Part shown: positions 26,647 through 39,563 of the stretch, one piece after another
Position numbering within the stretch: the stretch's first letter is position 1
How the letters are laid out: each line of letters starts with the position of its first letter
NCBI RefSeq assembly: GCF_013410375.1
Contig: NZ_JACCFL010000001.1
Coordinates: forward strand, 2,108,001-2,172,000
Source of the DNA: Leifsonia shinshuensis
Lineage (GTDB): Bacteria > Actinomycetota > Actinomycetes > Actinomycetales > Microbacteriaceae
Length of the DNA stretch: 64,000 nt
Direction of reading: 5' to 3'
Made by a program: the position numbers and the translations under genes
Notes under the pieces: model-generated
The model's input: only the letters and a program-made list of their open reading frames with translations
Told to the model about the DNA's origin: nothing
The model's database searches: none

Positions 26647-27434
26647 GCGGTGGCCGTGACGTGACCGAAGAGCACCGCGAGCCCGAGCGGGCGGACTCCG
26701 CCGCGCAGCCCGGCGACGAGGAGCGCGACCCGGTCGCGTCCACGCTCGGCGAGAGCCTAGCGAAGGCTGCGCGCAAGTCCGGGATGGGTCAGCTGGTCGA
26801 CGGCGAGACGCCGACGGGCGCCGCGCTGCTCTCCGCTCTCGGCGGCGTCCGCGGCCTGCTGGAGACCATCCTCCCCGGACTGGTCTTCCTCGTCCTCTTC
26901 ACGTTCACGCAGAACGTCCCGCTCTCGATCGGTGTCTCGGTCGGGGTCGCCGTCGTGTTCACCGTGGTGCGGATCATCGGCAAGACCCCGATCACGCAGG
27001 CGCTCGCCGGACTCATCGGTGTCGGGATCTCCGCGATCTTCGCGCTCATCACCGGCCGCGGCGAGGACAACTTCATCCTCGGCATCTGGACCAACGCGGC
27101 CTACGCCGCCGCGTTGCTCGTCTCGATCCTGGTGCGCTGGCCGCTGATCGGCCTGGCCGCCGGCTATCTGATGGGCGACGGGCTCGCCTGGCGCTCGGTG
27201 AAGTCGAAGTTCCGGGTGATGCAGGCGCTGACGTTCCTCTGGTTCCTGCTCTTCGCCGCCCGGCTGCTCGTGCAGGTTCCTCTTTATCTCGCGCACTCCG
27301 ACGCCGCCACCAGCGCACTCGCCCTCACCAAGCTCCTGATGGGCGTCCCGCTCTACGCGCCGCTGCTGCTGGTGACGTGGTTCGTGGTGAAAGGTCAGTT
27401 CCCGCAGAAGCCGCAAGGCACTCGCGCCGGCTAG
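26643..27434 (+). CDS. DUF3159 membrane protein
   Basis: 263 residues. An acidic ~45-residue cytoplasmic N-terminus is followed by about six hydrophobic helices from residue ~75. Conserved features include FTQNVPLSIGVSVGVA, the GRGEDNFILGIW loop and YLMGDGLAWR. The family is uncharacterised and always integral-membrane. The GTG start overlaps the preceding gene by four bases, so it is probably coupled to it. Confidence 0.82.
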   Translation: MSGGRDVTEEHREPERADSAAQPGDEERDPVASTLGESLAKAARKSGMGQLVDGETPTGAALLSALGGVRGLLETILPGLVFLVLFTFTQNVPLSIGVSVGVAVVFTVVRIIGKTPITQALAGLIGVGISAIFALITGRGEDNFILGIWTNAAYAAALLVSILVRWPLIGLAAGYLMGDGLAWRSVKSKFRVMQALTFLWFLLFAARLLVQVPLYLAHSDAATSALALTKLLMGVPLYAPLLLVTWFVVKGQFPQKPQGTRAG

Positions 27435-27476
27435 GCGCACGATCGTCCAGCACTGGACCGGCCAGGAGGGGGAGGG

Positions 27477-29849
27477 ATGCTCGACGCGCGCACCAGGGAG
27501 GGGCTGAGCGCCGCGGAGGTGGCGGAGCGCCGCGCCGAAGGACGGGTGAACCTCCAGCGCCAGCCGGGCTCGCGCTCGATCTCCGACATCCTGCGCGAGA
27601 ACATCTTCACGCTGTTCAACGGCATCCTGACCGGCTGCTTCATCGCCGTGGTGCTGCTCGGCGACCTGCGCGACGGCTTCTTCTACGGCGTCGTGGTGGT
27701 CAACGCGCTGATCGGCATCGTGCAGGAGGTCCGCGCCAAGCGGGTGCTCGACCGGGCGGCCCTGCTCGCGGCGCCCGAGAGCCGGGTCCGGCGCGACGGC
27801 GCGGTCGTCGCGATCGCCCTGGAGGACGTCGTGCTCGACGACCTGCTCGTGCTGCGCCCCGGCGACCAGATCCCCGCCGACGCGGTCGTCGCCGAGAGCA
27901 CGGGCCTCTCGCTCGACGAGTCGCTGCTGACCGGGGAGTCCGAGCCGGTCTTCAAGGACGAGGGAGCGCAGCTGCTCTCCGGCTCGCACGTCGCCAGCGG
28001 CACCGGCTACGCGGTCGTCACCGCGGTCGGCGCCGACTCCTATGCGAGCAAGCTGACCAGCGAGATCCGCCGGCACTCGCTCGTCCACTCCGAGCTGCGG
28101 GACGCGACCAACCGCATCCTGGTCTACCTGTCCTGGATCCTCGGCCCGGTCATCCTCGTGACGATCATCGGGCGGGTGCTCACCTACGGCGGCTTCGACC
28201 AGCTCTTCACCGACGAGCGCTGGCGGCGCGCGCTGCTCGACGCCGTGGCGGCCGTGGTCGGCATGATCCCCGAGGGCCTGGTGCTGCTGACCAGCCTGGC
28301 GTTCGGCGTCGCCGCCATCCAGCTCGCCGCGCGCAAGGTGCTCGTGCAGGAGCTCGCGGCCGTGGAGGTCCTCGCCCGCGTCGACGTGCTCTGCCTCGAC
28401 AAGACCGGCACGCTGACCAGCGGAGAGCTGGTCCTGGAGGGCACCGAACCGATCGGGGAGGTGCCGGCGGAGCTCGGCGAGATCGCGCTCGCCGCGTTCG
28501 GCGCCGACGAGACCGGGAACGCGACCTCCGGCATCCTCTCGACCGGGTTCCGCAGCGACCGGTTCCGGGTCGAGCGGCGGATCCCGTTCAGCTCGGCCAC
28601 CAAGTACAGCGGACTGGTCATGCGCGTCGACGGCGAGGAGAGCGCGTGGGTGCTCGGCGCCCCCGAGCGCGTGCTGGCCGCCCACGAGGAGGCGCTGCGG
28701 CGCGCGACGGCCATCGCGTCGACCGGGCGCAGGACGCTGGCGCTCGCCCGGGCGATCGACCCGCTCCCGCACGGAGCGCACGTCCCGCTCGGCGACCTGC
28801 GGGTGGAGCCGGCGCTGCTGGTCGTCTTGGGCGAGACGCTGCGGCCGGAGGCACCCGAGACGCTCGGCTACTTCGGCGAGCAGGCGGTGCGCGTCGTTGT
28901 GATGTCCGGAGACAACCCGGTCACCGTCGAGGCGATCGCCCGGGCGCTGAACATGGAGGGCGAGGCCGTGGACGCCTCCGCCCTGCAGACCGACGACGAC
29001 CTCGCCGCGGCGCTGGAGCGCTCCAGCATCTTCGGCCGGGTGAGCCCGGAGCAGAAGCGGACGGCCGTCGGCCTCCTGCAGCAGCAGGGCCGCACGGTGG
29101 CGATGACCGGCGACGGCGTCAACGACGCCATGGCGATCAAGGACGCCAACCTCGGCATCGCCATGGGGACGGCGACGGCGGCGACCAAGGCGGTCTCCCG
29201 GCTGGTGCTCCTCGACAACCGCTTCGACCGGCTGCCGGATGTGCTCGCCTCCGGCCGGCGCGTGATCGCCAACGTCGAGCGGGTCTCGAACATCTTCCTG
29301 GCGAAGACCGTGTACGGCATCCTGCTCGCGCTGTTCAGCGCGGTGGTGCTGTGGCCGTTCCCGTTCCTGCCGCGCCAGCTCACCCTGGTCTCGACGCTGG
29401 CGATCGGCATCCCGTCGTTCTTCCTCGCGCTCGCACCGAACAAGCGGATCTACACGCCGGGCGTGCTGCCGCGCATCCTGCGGTACTCGATCCCGACCGG
29501 GATCATCGCGGGCCTCACCGCCGTCGTCGCGTACGCCCCGCTGCACCGCGCCATCCCGCTGCACGAGGCGCGCAGCGTGACCACGGTGGCGCTGTTCTGC
29601 GTGTCGCTCTGGATCCTCTGCGTGCTCACCCGGCCGCTGACGACCTGGCGCTGGTTCCTGCTCGGCGGGGTGGCCGCGGCCTTCGTGCTGGTGTGCGTCA
29701 TCCCGGCCACCGCGAGCTTCTTCGAGATGCACCTCTCGCTCGACACGGCGCTGCTCTGGGGGATCGCGGTCGGCGCCGTCGGCGCGGCCGGGATCGAGCT
29801 GTTCTACCGCTTCGCCCGGCGGCGCGGCCTGGTGTTCGACCGGGTCTGA
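27477..29849 (+). CDS. ctpE: P-type cation-transporting ATPase, CtpE-like
   Basis: 790 residues. P-type pumps couple ATP hydrolysis to ion movement across the membrane. Cytoplasmic motifs are complete: LTGESEPVF (actuator), CLDKTGTLTSGE with the phosphorylated Asp, SSATKYSG and the MTGDGVNDAMAIKDANLG hinge. About ten membrane helices are present, with PEGL (MIPEGLVLLTSLA) in helix 4. No heavy-metal N-terminal domain or CPx motif is seen. The N-terminal phrasing (GLSAAEVAERRAEGRVN) and overall length match mycobacterial CtpE, which has been linked to calcium uptake; the ion specificity here is inferred. A GGAGGGGGAGGG tract precedes the ATG. Confidence 0.87.
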   Translation: MLDARTREGLSAAEVAERRAEGRVNLQRQPGSRSISDILRENIFTLFNGILTGCFIAVVLLGDLRDGFFYGVVVVNALIGIVQEVRAKRVLDRAALLAAPESRVRRDGAVVAIALEDVVLDDLLVLRPGDQIPADAVVAESTGLSLDESLLTGESEPVFKDEGAQLLSGSHVASGTGYAVVTAVGADSYASKLTSEIRRHSLVHSELRDATNRILVYLSWILGPVILVTIIGRVLTYGGFDQLFTDERWRRALLDAVAAVVGMIPEGLVLLTSLAFGVAAIQLAARKVLVQELAAVEVLARVDVLCLDKTGTLTSGELVLEGTEPIGEVPAELGEIALAAFGADETGNATSGILSTGFRSDRFRVERRIPFSSATKYSGLVMRVDGEESAWVLGAPERVLAAHEEALRRATAIASTGRRTLALARAIDPLPHGAHVPLGDLRVEPALLVVLGETLRPEAPETLGYFGEQAVRVVVMSGDNPVTVEAIARALNMEGEAVDASALQTDDDLAAALERSSIFGRVSPEQKRTAVGLLQQQGRTVAMTGDGVNDAMAIKDANLGIAMGTATAATKAVSRLVLLDNRFDRLPDVLASGRRVIANVERVSNIFLAKTVYGILLALFSAVVLWPFPFLPRQLTLVSTLAIGIPSFFLALAPNKRIYTPGVLPRILRYSIPTGIIAGLTAVVAYAPLHRAIPLHEARSVTTVALFCVSLWILCVLTRPLTTWRWFLLGGVAAAFVLVCVIPATASFFEMHLSLDTALLWGIAVGAVGAAGIELFYRFARRRGLVFDRV

Positions 29850-29862
29850 ACGTGCTAGATTT

Positions 29863-29880
29863 TATCTCGACGTCAAGATA
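29863..29880. promoter_or_regulatory. 18-bp near-palindrome upstream of acnA, probable operator
   Basis: TATCTCGACGTCAAGATA matches its own reverse complement at 16 of 18 positions. It lies about 20 bp upstream of a TAGGGT (29900-29905) that could be the acnA -10, so it would cover the -35 region. The dyad implies a dimeric regulator, which I cannot name. Confidence 0.6.
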
Positions 29881-29989
29881 CTTTCCCGAGCCGATGACTT
29901 AGGGTTACCTTGCTGGAACGGGACGTCGACGCATGACGAAGATGGACACGGCGCGCGGGATCTCGCCTGCCGACGAAGGAGAAGGCACA

Positions 29990-32800
<2,811 letters not shown>

Positions 32801-32817
32801 CCAGACCGTTGTCAAGG

Positions 32818-32849
32818 GGAGGCTCGGGATCGTACGGTTCCGAGCCTCC
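32818..32849 (+). terminator. Terminator after acnA
   Basis: A 10-bp perfect stem, GGAGGCTCGG and CCGAGCCTCC, with a 12-nt loop, 17 nt after the stop. It isolates acnA from dxs. Confidence 0.85.
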
Positions 32850-32866
32850 TCCGATTCACACGGTTC

Positions 32867-32872
32867 TACACT
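32867..32872 (+). promoter_or_regulatory. dxs: Leaderless -10 box of dxs
   Basis: TACACT, 7 nt before ATG 32880. Confidence 0.6.
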
Positions 32873-32879
32873 GAAATCC

Positions 32880-34829
32880 ATGAGCATCCTCGAAACCATC
32901 CACGGGCCGCGTGATCTCGACCGGCTCACGGAACGGGAGCTCGACCAGCTCGCCGCCGAAGTGCGGGCGTTCCTGGTCGCCAACGTCGCCAAGACCGGCG
33001 GCCACCTGGGCCCGAACCTCGGCGTGGTGGAGACGACGATCGCCATCCACCGCGTGTTCGACTCGCCGCGGGACGCGATCGTCTTCGACACCGGGCACCA
33101 GTCGTACGTGCACAAGCTGCTCACCGGCCGCCAGGACTTCTCCCGGCTGCGCCAGCGCGGCGGCCTCGCCGGCTACCCGCAGCGCTCCGAGTCCGAGCAC
33201 GACATCGTCGAGAGCTCGCACGCGTCGTCGTCGCTGAGCTGGGCGGACGGCATCTCGCGCGCCTTCGAGATGACCGGTCAGGACGACCGGCACGTGATCG
33301 CCGTGGTGGGCGACGGCGCCCTCACCGGCGGGATGACGTGGGAGGCCCTCAACAACATCTCCGACGACAACAACCGCCGGCTGATCATCGTCGTCAACGA
33401 CAACGGCCGCTCCTACGCGCCGACCATCGGCGGAATGGCCCGGTTCCTCAACACCGTGCGGACGCGGCGCACCTACCGCAACCTGTACCTGAGCAGCCGC
33501 AAGGCGTTCGACAAGCTCGGCACGCCCGGCCAGTCGCTGTACCGCGGCATCCGCGGCGGTCTGCACGGCTTCCTCAGCCGCTTCTCCAACAACGAGTCGC
33601 TGTACTCGAACCTCGACATCAAGTACATCGGGCCGGTGCACGGCCACGACATCGGGGCGATGGAGGAGGCGCTGCGCCAGGCGAGGAACTACGGCGCCCC
33701 GGTCATCGTGCACGCGATCACCCAGAAGGGCCGCGGCTACGAGCCCGCGCTGCGCGACGCCGCCGACCAGTTCCACGCGGTCGGCCAGATCGACCCGGAG
33801 ACGGGCGAGGCCCTCGAGAGCTCGACCGGGCAGAGCTGGACCTCCGTGTTCTCCGACGAGATCGTGAAGCTCGCGGAGAAGAACCCGAAGCTCGTCGGCA
33901 TCACCGCGGCCATGCTGCGGCCGACCGGGCTCCACAAGTTCGCCGAGCGGTTCCCCGACCGCGTGCACGACGTCGGCATCGCCGAGCAGCACGCGGCGAC
34001 GAGTGCGGCGGGGCTGGCCTACGGTGGCCTTCACCCGGTCGTCGCGATCTACGCGACCTTCATCAACCGGGCGTTCGACCAGGTGCTGATGGACGTCGCG
34101 CTGCACAAGGCGGGCGTTACCTTCGTGCTCGACCGCGCCGGGGTGACCGGTCCGGACGGCCCCAGCCACCACGGCATCTGGGATCTCGCGATCCTGCAGG
34201 TGGTCCCGAACATCCGGCTCGCGGCGCCGCGCGACGGCGCGCGCTTCCGCGAGGAGCTGGCGGAGGCCGTGGCGGTGGACGACGCGCCCACCGTGCTGCG
34301 GTTCCCGAAGGGCGACGTGCAGGCGGACATCCCGGCGGTGCGCCGCCTGGAGGACGGCGTGGACGTGCTGCGCGAGTCCGACAGCAAGGACGTCCTGCTC
34401 GTCACGGTCGGACCGATGGCCGACCTCGGCCTCAAGGTGGCCGACCGGCTGGCGGCGCAGGGCATCGGCGCGACCGTCGTGGACCCGCGCTGGGTGGTCC
34501 CGGTGCCGCGCAGCATCCTGAGCCTCGCCGCCGCCCACCGGATCGTCGTGACGATCGAGGACGGCATCCGGGTCGGCGGGATCGGCACCCGCGTGCGCCA
34601 GGACCTCCGCGAAGCCGGCATCGACACCGCGGTGGACGAGCTCGGGCTGCCCGACGCGTTCATCGACCACGCGACCCGCAGCCAGATCCTGGACGACGCG
34701 GGCCTCACGCCGCAGAAGATCGCGCGCGACCTGGTCGCACAGGTGCTCGGCAGCCGCATCCCGATCGCGCGCCCGCTGCCGTCCGAGGAGCCGGCCGAGG
34801 GCGTGGAGGCCAAGAAGCGCCGCGCCTGA
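32880..34829 (+). CDS. dxs: 1-deoxy-D-xylulose-5-phosphate synthase
   Basis: 649 residues. This ThDP enzyme condenses pyruvate and glyceraldehyde 3-phosphate, the first step of the MEP isoprenoid route. Seen in order: KTGGHLGPNLGVVE (substrate His), FDTGHQSYVHKLLTGR, the ThDP/Mg motif VGDGALTGGMTWEALNN with VNDN, and the catalytic Glu in DVGIAEQHA. The transketolase C-terminal domain holds IEDGIRVGGIG. The length is typical. It has its own leaderless promoter after the acnA terminator. Confidence 0.96.
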   Translation: MSILETIHGPRDLDRLTERELDQLAAEVRAFLVANVAKTGGHLGPNLGVVETTIAIHRVFDSPRDAIVFDTGHQSYVHKLLTGRQDFSRLRQRGGLAGYPQRSESEHDIVESSHASSSLSWADGISRAFEMTGQDDRHVIAVVGDGALTGGMTWEALNNISDDNNRRLIIVVNDNGRSYAPTIGGMARFLNTVRTRRTYRNLYLSSRKAFDKLGTPGQSLYRGIRGGLHGFLSRFSNNESLYSNLDIKYIGPVHGHDIGAMEEALRQARNYGAPVIVHAITQKGRGYEPALRDAADQFHAVGQIDPETGEALESSTGQSWTSVFSDEIVKLAEKNPKLVGITAAMLRPTGLHKFAERFPDRVHDVGIAEQHAATSAAGLAYGGLHPVVAIYATFINRAFDQVLMDVALHKAGVTFVLDRAGVTGPDGPSHHGIWDLAILQVVPNIRLAAPRDGARFREELAEAVAVDDAPTVLRFPKGDVQADIPAVRRLEDGVDVLRESDSKDVLLVTVGPMADLGLKVADRLAAQGIGATVVDPRWVVPVPRSILSLAAAHRIVVTIEDGIRVGGIGTRVRQDLREAGIDTAVDELGLPDAFIDHATRSQILDDAGLTPQKIARDLVAQVLGSRIPIARPLPSEEPAEGVEAKKRRA

Positions 34830-34854
34830 CCCCGGCCGGTTCGCTGCGCCCCGC

Positions 34855-35388
34855 TCAGGCGAAGCGGTAGATGTGCTCGACGGCGCCGGACGGGAAGGTC
34901 TTGGTGCCCGAGAGCACGAGCGGCCGGCTCGCCTCCGCGACCGGCAGCAGCGGCTTGCCCGAGCCGACGAGCACCGGCACGTAGGTGATGTGCAGCTCGT
35001 CGATCAGCCCACGGTCGGCGAACTGGGCGGCCAGGGCGCCGCCGCCGACCATCCACACGTCGCGGTCGTCGGCGGCCTCCCGCAGCTCGGCGTCGAGCTG
35101 CACGATGTCACCGGAGAAGAACGTCACATCGGCGCCTTCCGGCACGGGCAGCGTGCGGTGCGTGACGACCCAGGTGGGGAGGTCCTGGTACGGCCACGGC
35201 CCCTGCTCGCCGAGTACGAACTCGTAGGTCGTCGCGCCCATCACGAGCGCGCCGATGCCGGAGATGAACTGCTGGTAGTGCTCGTCGAACTCCTCGAAGC
35301 CGAACTGCATGAGCCACTCGATGCGGTCGTGGACGTCGGCGATGAAGCCGTCGATGGAGGAGGCGACGTAGTACTTGGTGAGGGCCAT
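34855..35388 (-). CDS. DHFR / RibD C-terminal-family reductase
   Basis: 177 residues. The fold pattern ([53 protein letters not shown]) is that of the dihydrofolate-reductase / riboflavin RibD reductase superfamily, which uses NAD(P)H. The stand-alone form is common in actinobacteria and its substrate is generally unknown; it is not a canonical fol[10 protein letters not shown] is taken as the start because TACCGT lies exactly 6 nt upstream. It is divergent from the aldo/keto reductase with 47 nt between starts. Confidence 0.85.
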   Translation of the reverse strand: MALTKYYVASSIDGFIADVHDRIEWLMQFGFEEFDEHYQQFISGIGALVMGATTYEFVLGEQGPWPYQDLPTWVVTHRTLPVPEGADVTFFSGDIVQLDAELREAADDRDVWMVGGGALAAQFADRGLIDELHITYVPVLVGSGKPLLPVAEASRPLVLSGTKTFPSGAVEHIYRFA

Positions 35389-35394
35389 GCCGCG

Positions 35395-35400
35395 ACGGTA
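35395..35400 (-). promoter_or_regulatory. Leaderless -10 box of the DHFR-like gene
   Basis: TACCGT on the minus strand, 6 nt before the ATG. Confidence 0.55.
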
Positions 35401-35422
35401 CCAGCCGCCGGGGACACGGGGA

Positions 35423-35428
35423 TATCGT
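35423..35428 (+). promoter_or_regulatory. Leaderless -10 box of the aldo/keto reductase gene
   Basis: TATCGT, 7 nt before ATG 35436. It stands only 22 bp from the divergent box, so the two promoters overlap back to back. Confidence 0.55.
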
Positions 35429-35435
35429 GAGGGAC

Positions 35436-36422
<987 letters not shown>

Positions 36423-36439
36423 CCGCCGCCCGCAGCCAA

Positions 36440-36494
36440 CGCTTCCTCACTTTCTCCCGCCCCGGACCGGCGTGTCGCGGGAGGTGAGGAAGCG
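36440..36494. terminator. Bidirectional terminator between aldo/keto reductase gene and lacZ
   Basis: Arms CGCTTCCTCAC-TTT-CTCCCGC and GCGGGAG-GTGAGGAAGCG form 18 bp with one 3-nt bulge around a 16-nt loop, in the gap between the convergent genes. Confidence 0.8.
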
Positions 36495-36502
36495 ATGGCT
36501 GG

Positions 36503-39475
36503 TCAGGCGCGGAAGCGGAGGCGGAGGGTGCGGGCCTTCGGGCGGAGGGCGAACTCGGGCCAGACGTCGGGGCCGCAGGCGCGCGAGCCGAGGCCGTGCT
36601 GGACGGCGTCCACGAACAGGTAGGTGGTGTCCGACTCCGGCAGCTCGTGCGGGTGGCCCGCCGCGGCGACCTGCTGCGGCGTGTGCCGCGACAGCGAGAA
36701 GCCGGGGAGGCGGCCCCGGCCGTCCGGGAGCGCCGTGAAGCCGAACGCACCGAGGTCGACCTCCCGCACCGCCGAGCGATGGCCGGTCTCCTGCGGCCGG
36801 GCGTACTCGACGTTCAGCTCGGCGACGGTGGCGCGGAAGCGGCCGACGTACGCGGCGCGCGTGCTGTCCGGGTAGGACTCCAGCGGGCCGGTCCCGAACC
36901 ACTCCGCGGCGTCGATGACGCCGTCGCGGTCGGGAAGGTCGAAGCGCACGCCGATCCGCGGCCACACGCTGGGCCAGCCGGCGGACGGTTCGATCTCCAC
37001 CCGGAGGTCCAGCACGCCGTCGGTCAGCGTCCACACCGTCTCGACCGTGACCGAATGCGCGGAGTTCGCCGCGGACACACGGGTGACGGTTCGCACGCCG
37101 TTCTCCGCCTCGTGGACGGAGACCACCCTGTGCGTCAGCCGGTCGAGGCCCTGCTCCCGCCAGAGGCTCGCGCTCGAGACGCCGAGGACGCTGGCGTCGC
37201 TGTACGCCAGGTCGCCGTAGGCGGCGCCCTCGTCGTTGTCGGTCGGCGCCCGGAAGAGCTCCAGCCGCGGACCGGCGACGGCGCGGCCGGCGAGCGAGAC
37301 GAGCCGTCCGCGCTCGAACACGGCCGGGCCGAGCGTCAGCGTGCCGTCCGCGTCCTGCCAGTCCCGGGCGCGACCCGCGGGCGTGACCGGGCGAGGAGCC
37401 GAGCGGTCGAGCTGCGCCCGCGCGACGACGTGCCCGGCCGGCGCCCACGCGGCATCTGCGGTGAGCTCGGCCGTCACGGTGAGCCAGGTCTCGGCGTCGT
37501 CCGCGACCGGGATGGCGGGCAGCGCCAGGCGCACGGAGTCCCCGGCCTCCACCACCGGGAGGTCGAGCGACCCGGAGGCAGCCTCCCGGCCGTCGTGCTC
37601 GACGCTCCAGCGCAGTGTCAGGTCGGCCGTGCTCGCGCTGTGCCGACGGTTCGTCACGACGAGCTCGTCGCCGTCGAAGGTCAGCGCGACCGGCTGGGCC
37701 ACCGCCGCGAACTCGTGCAGCCCCGGCGTCGGCACGTCGTTCGACAGCACCATGCCGTCCATCACGAAGTTGCCGTCGTGGACGACCTCGCCGAAGTCGC
37801 CGCCGTACGCGTAGTACGGCGTGCCGTCCGCAGTGCGGGTGAGGATGCCGTGGTCGCGCCACTCCCAGACGAACCCGCCGTGGAGTCGCGGGTGCGCGTC
37901 CACCAGCGCTTCGTACTGGTCGAGCGCGCCGGGCCCGTTGCCCATCGCGTGCGCGTACTCGCAGAGGAGGAACGGCTTGGTCCGCTGCCGGGCGCCCTGC
38001 GCCGGCGTGCAGCCGAGCAGCGGAGCGACCGAGCCGTCCGTCCCGATCTGCTCGGTCTCCGGCACGGAGGAGTACATGCGGGAGTACACGTCGGTGTACT
38101 CGCCCGTGTAGTCGCCCTCGTAGTGCACCGGCCGCTCAGGGTCGCGGTCGTGGACCCACGCGGACATGGCCGCCAGGTTCGCGCCCGTGCCGGACTCGTT
38201 GCCGAGCGACCACATCACGATCGCCGGATGGTTCTTGTCCCGTTCCACGGTCCGGCGGATGCGGTCGAGGTAGGCGTCGCGCCAGCGCGGGTCGTCGCTC
38301 GGGTTGCCCTGCCAGCCGGCCGTCGCGAAGCCGTGCGTCTCCAGGTCGCACTCCAGGATCACCCAGAAGCCCAGCTCGTCGGCCAGGTCGAGGAGCCGGG
38401 GATGCGGCGGGTAGTGGCTGGTGCGGATGGCGTTGACGTTGAACCGCTTCATCCGGATCAGGTCGGCGCGGGCGTGCTCCTCATCGAAGACCCGGCCGCG
38501 CTCTGGATGGGTCTCGTGCCGGTTCATGCCGTGGAACACCACCCGGCGCCCGTTGACGAGGAACCGGTCGCCGCGGATCTCCACGGTGCGGAAACCCACC
38601 CGCAGGGAGACCGTCTCGCCCCGGGCGGCGACGGTGGCGTCGTAGAGGCGCGGGGTCTCGGCGGTCCACGGCTCGACCGGGCCGACCGCCACCGGGGCGA
38701 CGTCGGCGGGGGACTCCCACACGGCCTCCACGCCCAGCTCGGGGATCCGCAGGGCGACCGGGAACGCGCTCGCATCGGCGGTGAGCTCCGGGAGGACGGT
38801 GCCGGCGCCGCTGCCGGTGCCGGCGCTCTCGGTGAACGCGGTGCGCAGCCAGACGTCCTCCAGGCCGTCGGCCGGACGCGCCGACAGCGTCACGTCGCGG
38901 AAGATGCCGGGCAGCCACCACTGGTCCTGATCCTCCAGGTAGCTGGCGGCCGACCACTGGTGGACGCGCACGGCGAGGACGTTGCCCTCCGCGCGCACCA
39001 GATCGGTAACGTCGAACTCGTGGGCGAGCCGGCTGCCGCTCGCCGAGCCCACCTCCGCGCCGTTCAGCCACACCCGGTAGAGCGACTCCACGCCGTCGAA
39101 GCGCAGCACGACCCGGGCGTCCTCGGGCCACCCCGCGGGGAGGTCGAACCGCCGCCGGTAGTCGCCGGTCGGGTTCTCGTCCGGAACGAACGGCGGCTCG
39201 ATCGGGAACGGGTACTGCACGTTGGTGTAGCTCGGGCGCCCGTAGCGGCCGTCGCCGTGCAGCACCCAGTGCGCCGGGACCGGGAGCGTGTCCCAGCCGT
39301 CGTCGTCCAGGTCGGGCCGCGCAACGTCCTCCGGGAGGTCGGCGGTGGGGGAGAGCCGGAACCGCCAGTCGCCGTTCAGGGAGAGCGACGGGGCGTCGGA
39401 GTGCAGCCACGATCGCGGCGCGCGGAGGGCGCCGGAGAAGGGGGCGGTGTCGGCGAGAAGTGCGGGAGACGGCAC
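36503..39475 (-). CDS. lacZ: Beta-galactosidase, glycoside hydrolase family 2
   Basis: 990 residues, close to E. coli LacZ. Five-domain layout: jelly-roll sugar-binding domain (residues ~40-200, with WVLHGDGRYGRP and DQDQWWLPGIFRDV), Ig-like domain, TIM barrel, and a large C-terminal Bgal_small domain ending in the Arg-rich RPKARTLRLRFRA. The acid/base Glu is in WSLGNESGTGANL and the nucleophile Glu is in LLCEYAHAMGNGPG. No signal peptide is seen, so it is cytoplasmic. GTG 39475 has AAGGAG at 5-nt spacing; the open frame extends further upstream without support. It is divergent from the TetR regulator, which may control it. Confidence 0.95.
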   Translation of the reverse strand: MPSPALLADTAPFSGALRAPRSWLHSDAPSLSLNGDWRFRLSPTADLPEDVARPDLDDDGWDTLPVPAHWVLHGDGRYGRPSYTNVQYPFPIEPPFVPDENPTGDYRRRFDLPAGWPEDARVVLRFDGVESLYRVWLNGAEVGSASGSRLAHEFDVTDLVRAEGNVLAVRVHQWSAASYLEDQDQWWLPGIFRDVTLSARPADGLEDVWLRTAFTESAGTGSGAGTVLPELTADASAFPVALRIPELGVEAVWESPADVAPVAVGPVEPWTAETPRLYDATVAARGETVSLRVGFRTVEIRGDRFLVNGRRVVFHGMNRHETHPERGRVFDEEHARADLIRMKRFNVNAIRTSHYPPHPRLLDLADELGFWVILECDLETHGFATAGWQGNPSDDPRWRDAYLDRIRRTVERDKNHPAIVMWSLGNESGTGANLAAMSAWVHDRDPERPVHYEGDYTGEYTDVYSRMYSSVPETEQIGTDGSVAPLLGCTPAQGARQRTKPFLLCEYAHAMGNGPGALDQYEALVDAHPRLHGGFVWEWRDHGILTRTADGTPYYAYGGDFGEVVHDGNFVMDGMVLSNDVPTPGLHEFAAVAQPVALTFDGDELVVTNRRHSASTADLTLRWSVEHDGREAASGSLDLPVVEAGDSVRLALPAIPVADDAETWLTVTAELTADAAWAPAGHVVARAQLDRSAPRPVTPAGRARDWQDADGTLTLGPAVFERGRLVSLAGRAVAGPRLELFRAPTDNDEGAAYGDLAYSDASVLGVSSASLWREQGLDRLTHRVVSVHEAENGVRTVTRVSAANSAHSVTVETVWTLTDGVLDLRVEIEPSAGWPSVWPRIGVRFDLPDRDGVIDAAEWFGTGPLESYPDSTRAAYVGRFRATVAELNVEYARPQETGHRSAVREVDLGAFGFTALPDGRGRLPGFSLSRHTPQQVAAAGHPHELPESDTTYLFVDAVQHGLGSRACGPDVWPEFALRPKARTLRLRFRA

Positions 39476-39516
39476 GATGCTCCTTGAATGGTCACGACAG
39501 CGTGGACGCGCTAGCA

Positions 39517-39530
39517 TCGACCGTAGTCGA
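39517..39530. promoter_or_regulatory. Candidate operator between lacZ and TetR gene
   Basis: Inverted repeat TCGAC-CGTA-GTCGA in the 88-nt divergent gap. It is a plausible TetR binding site, but the arms are only 5 bp. Confidence 0.4.
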
Positions 39531-39563
39531 AAATCGTTCGGCTGACCTAATTTGGAGGCGCAC

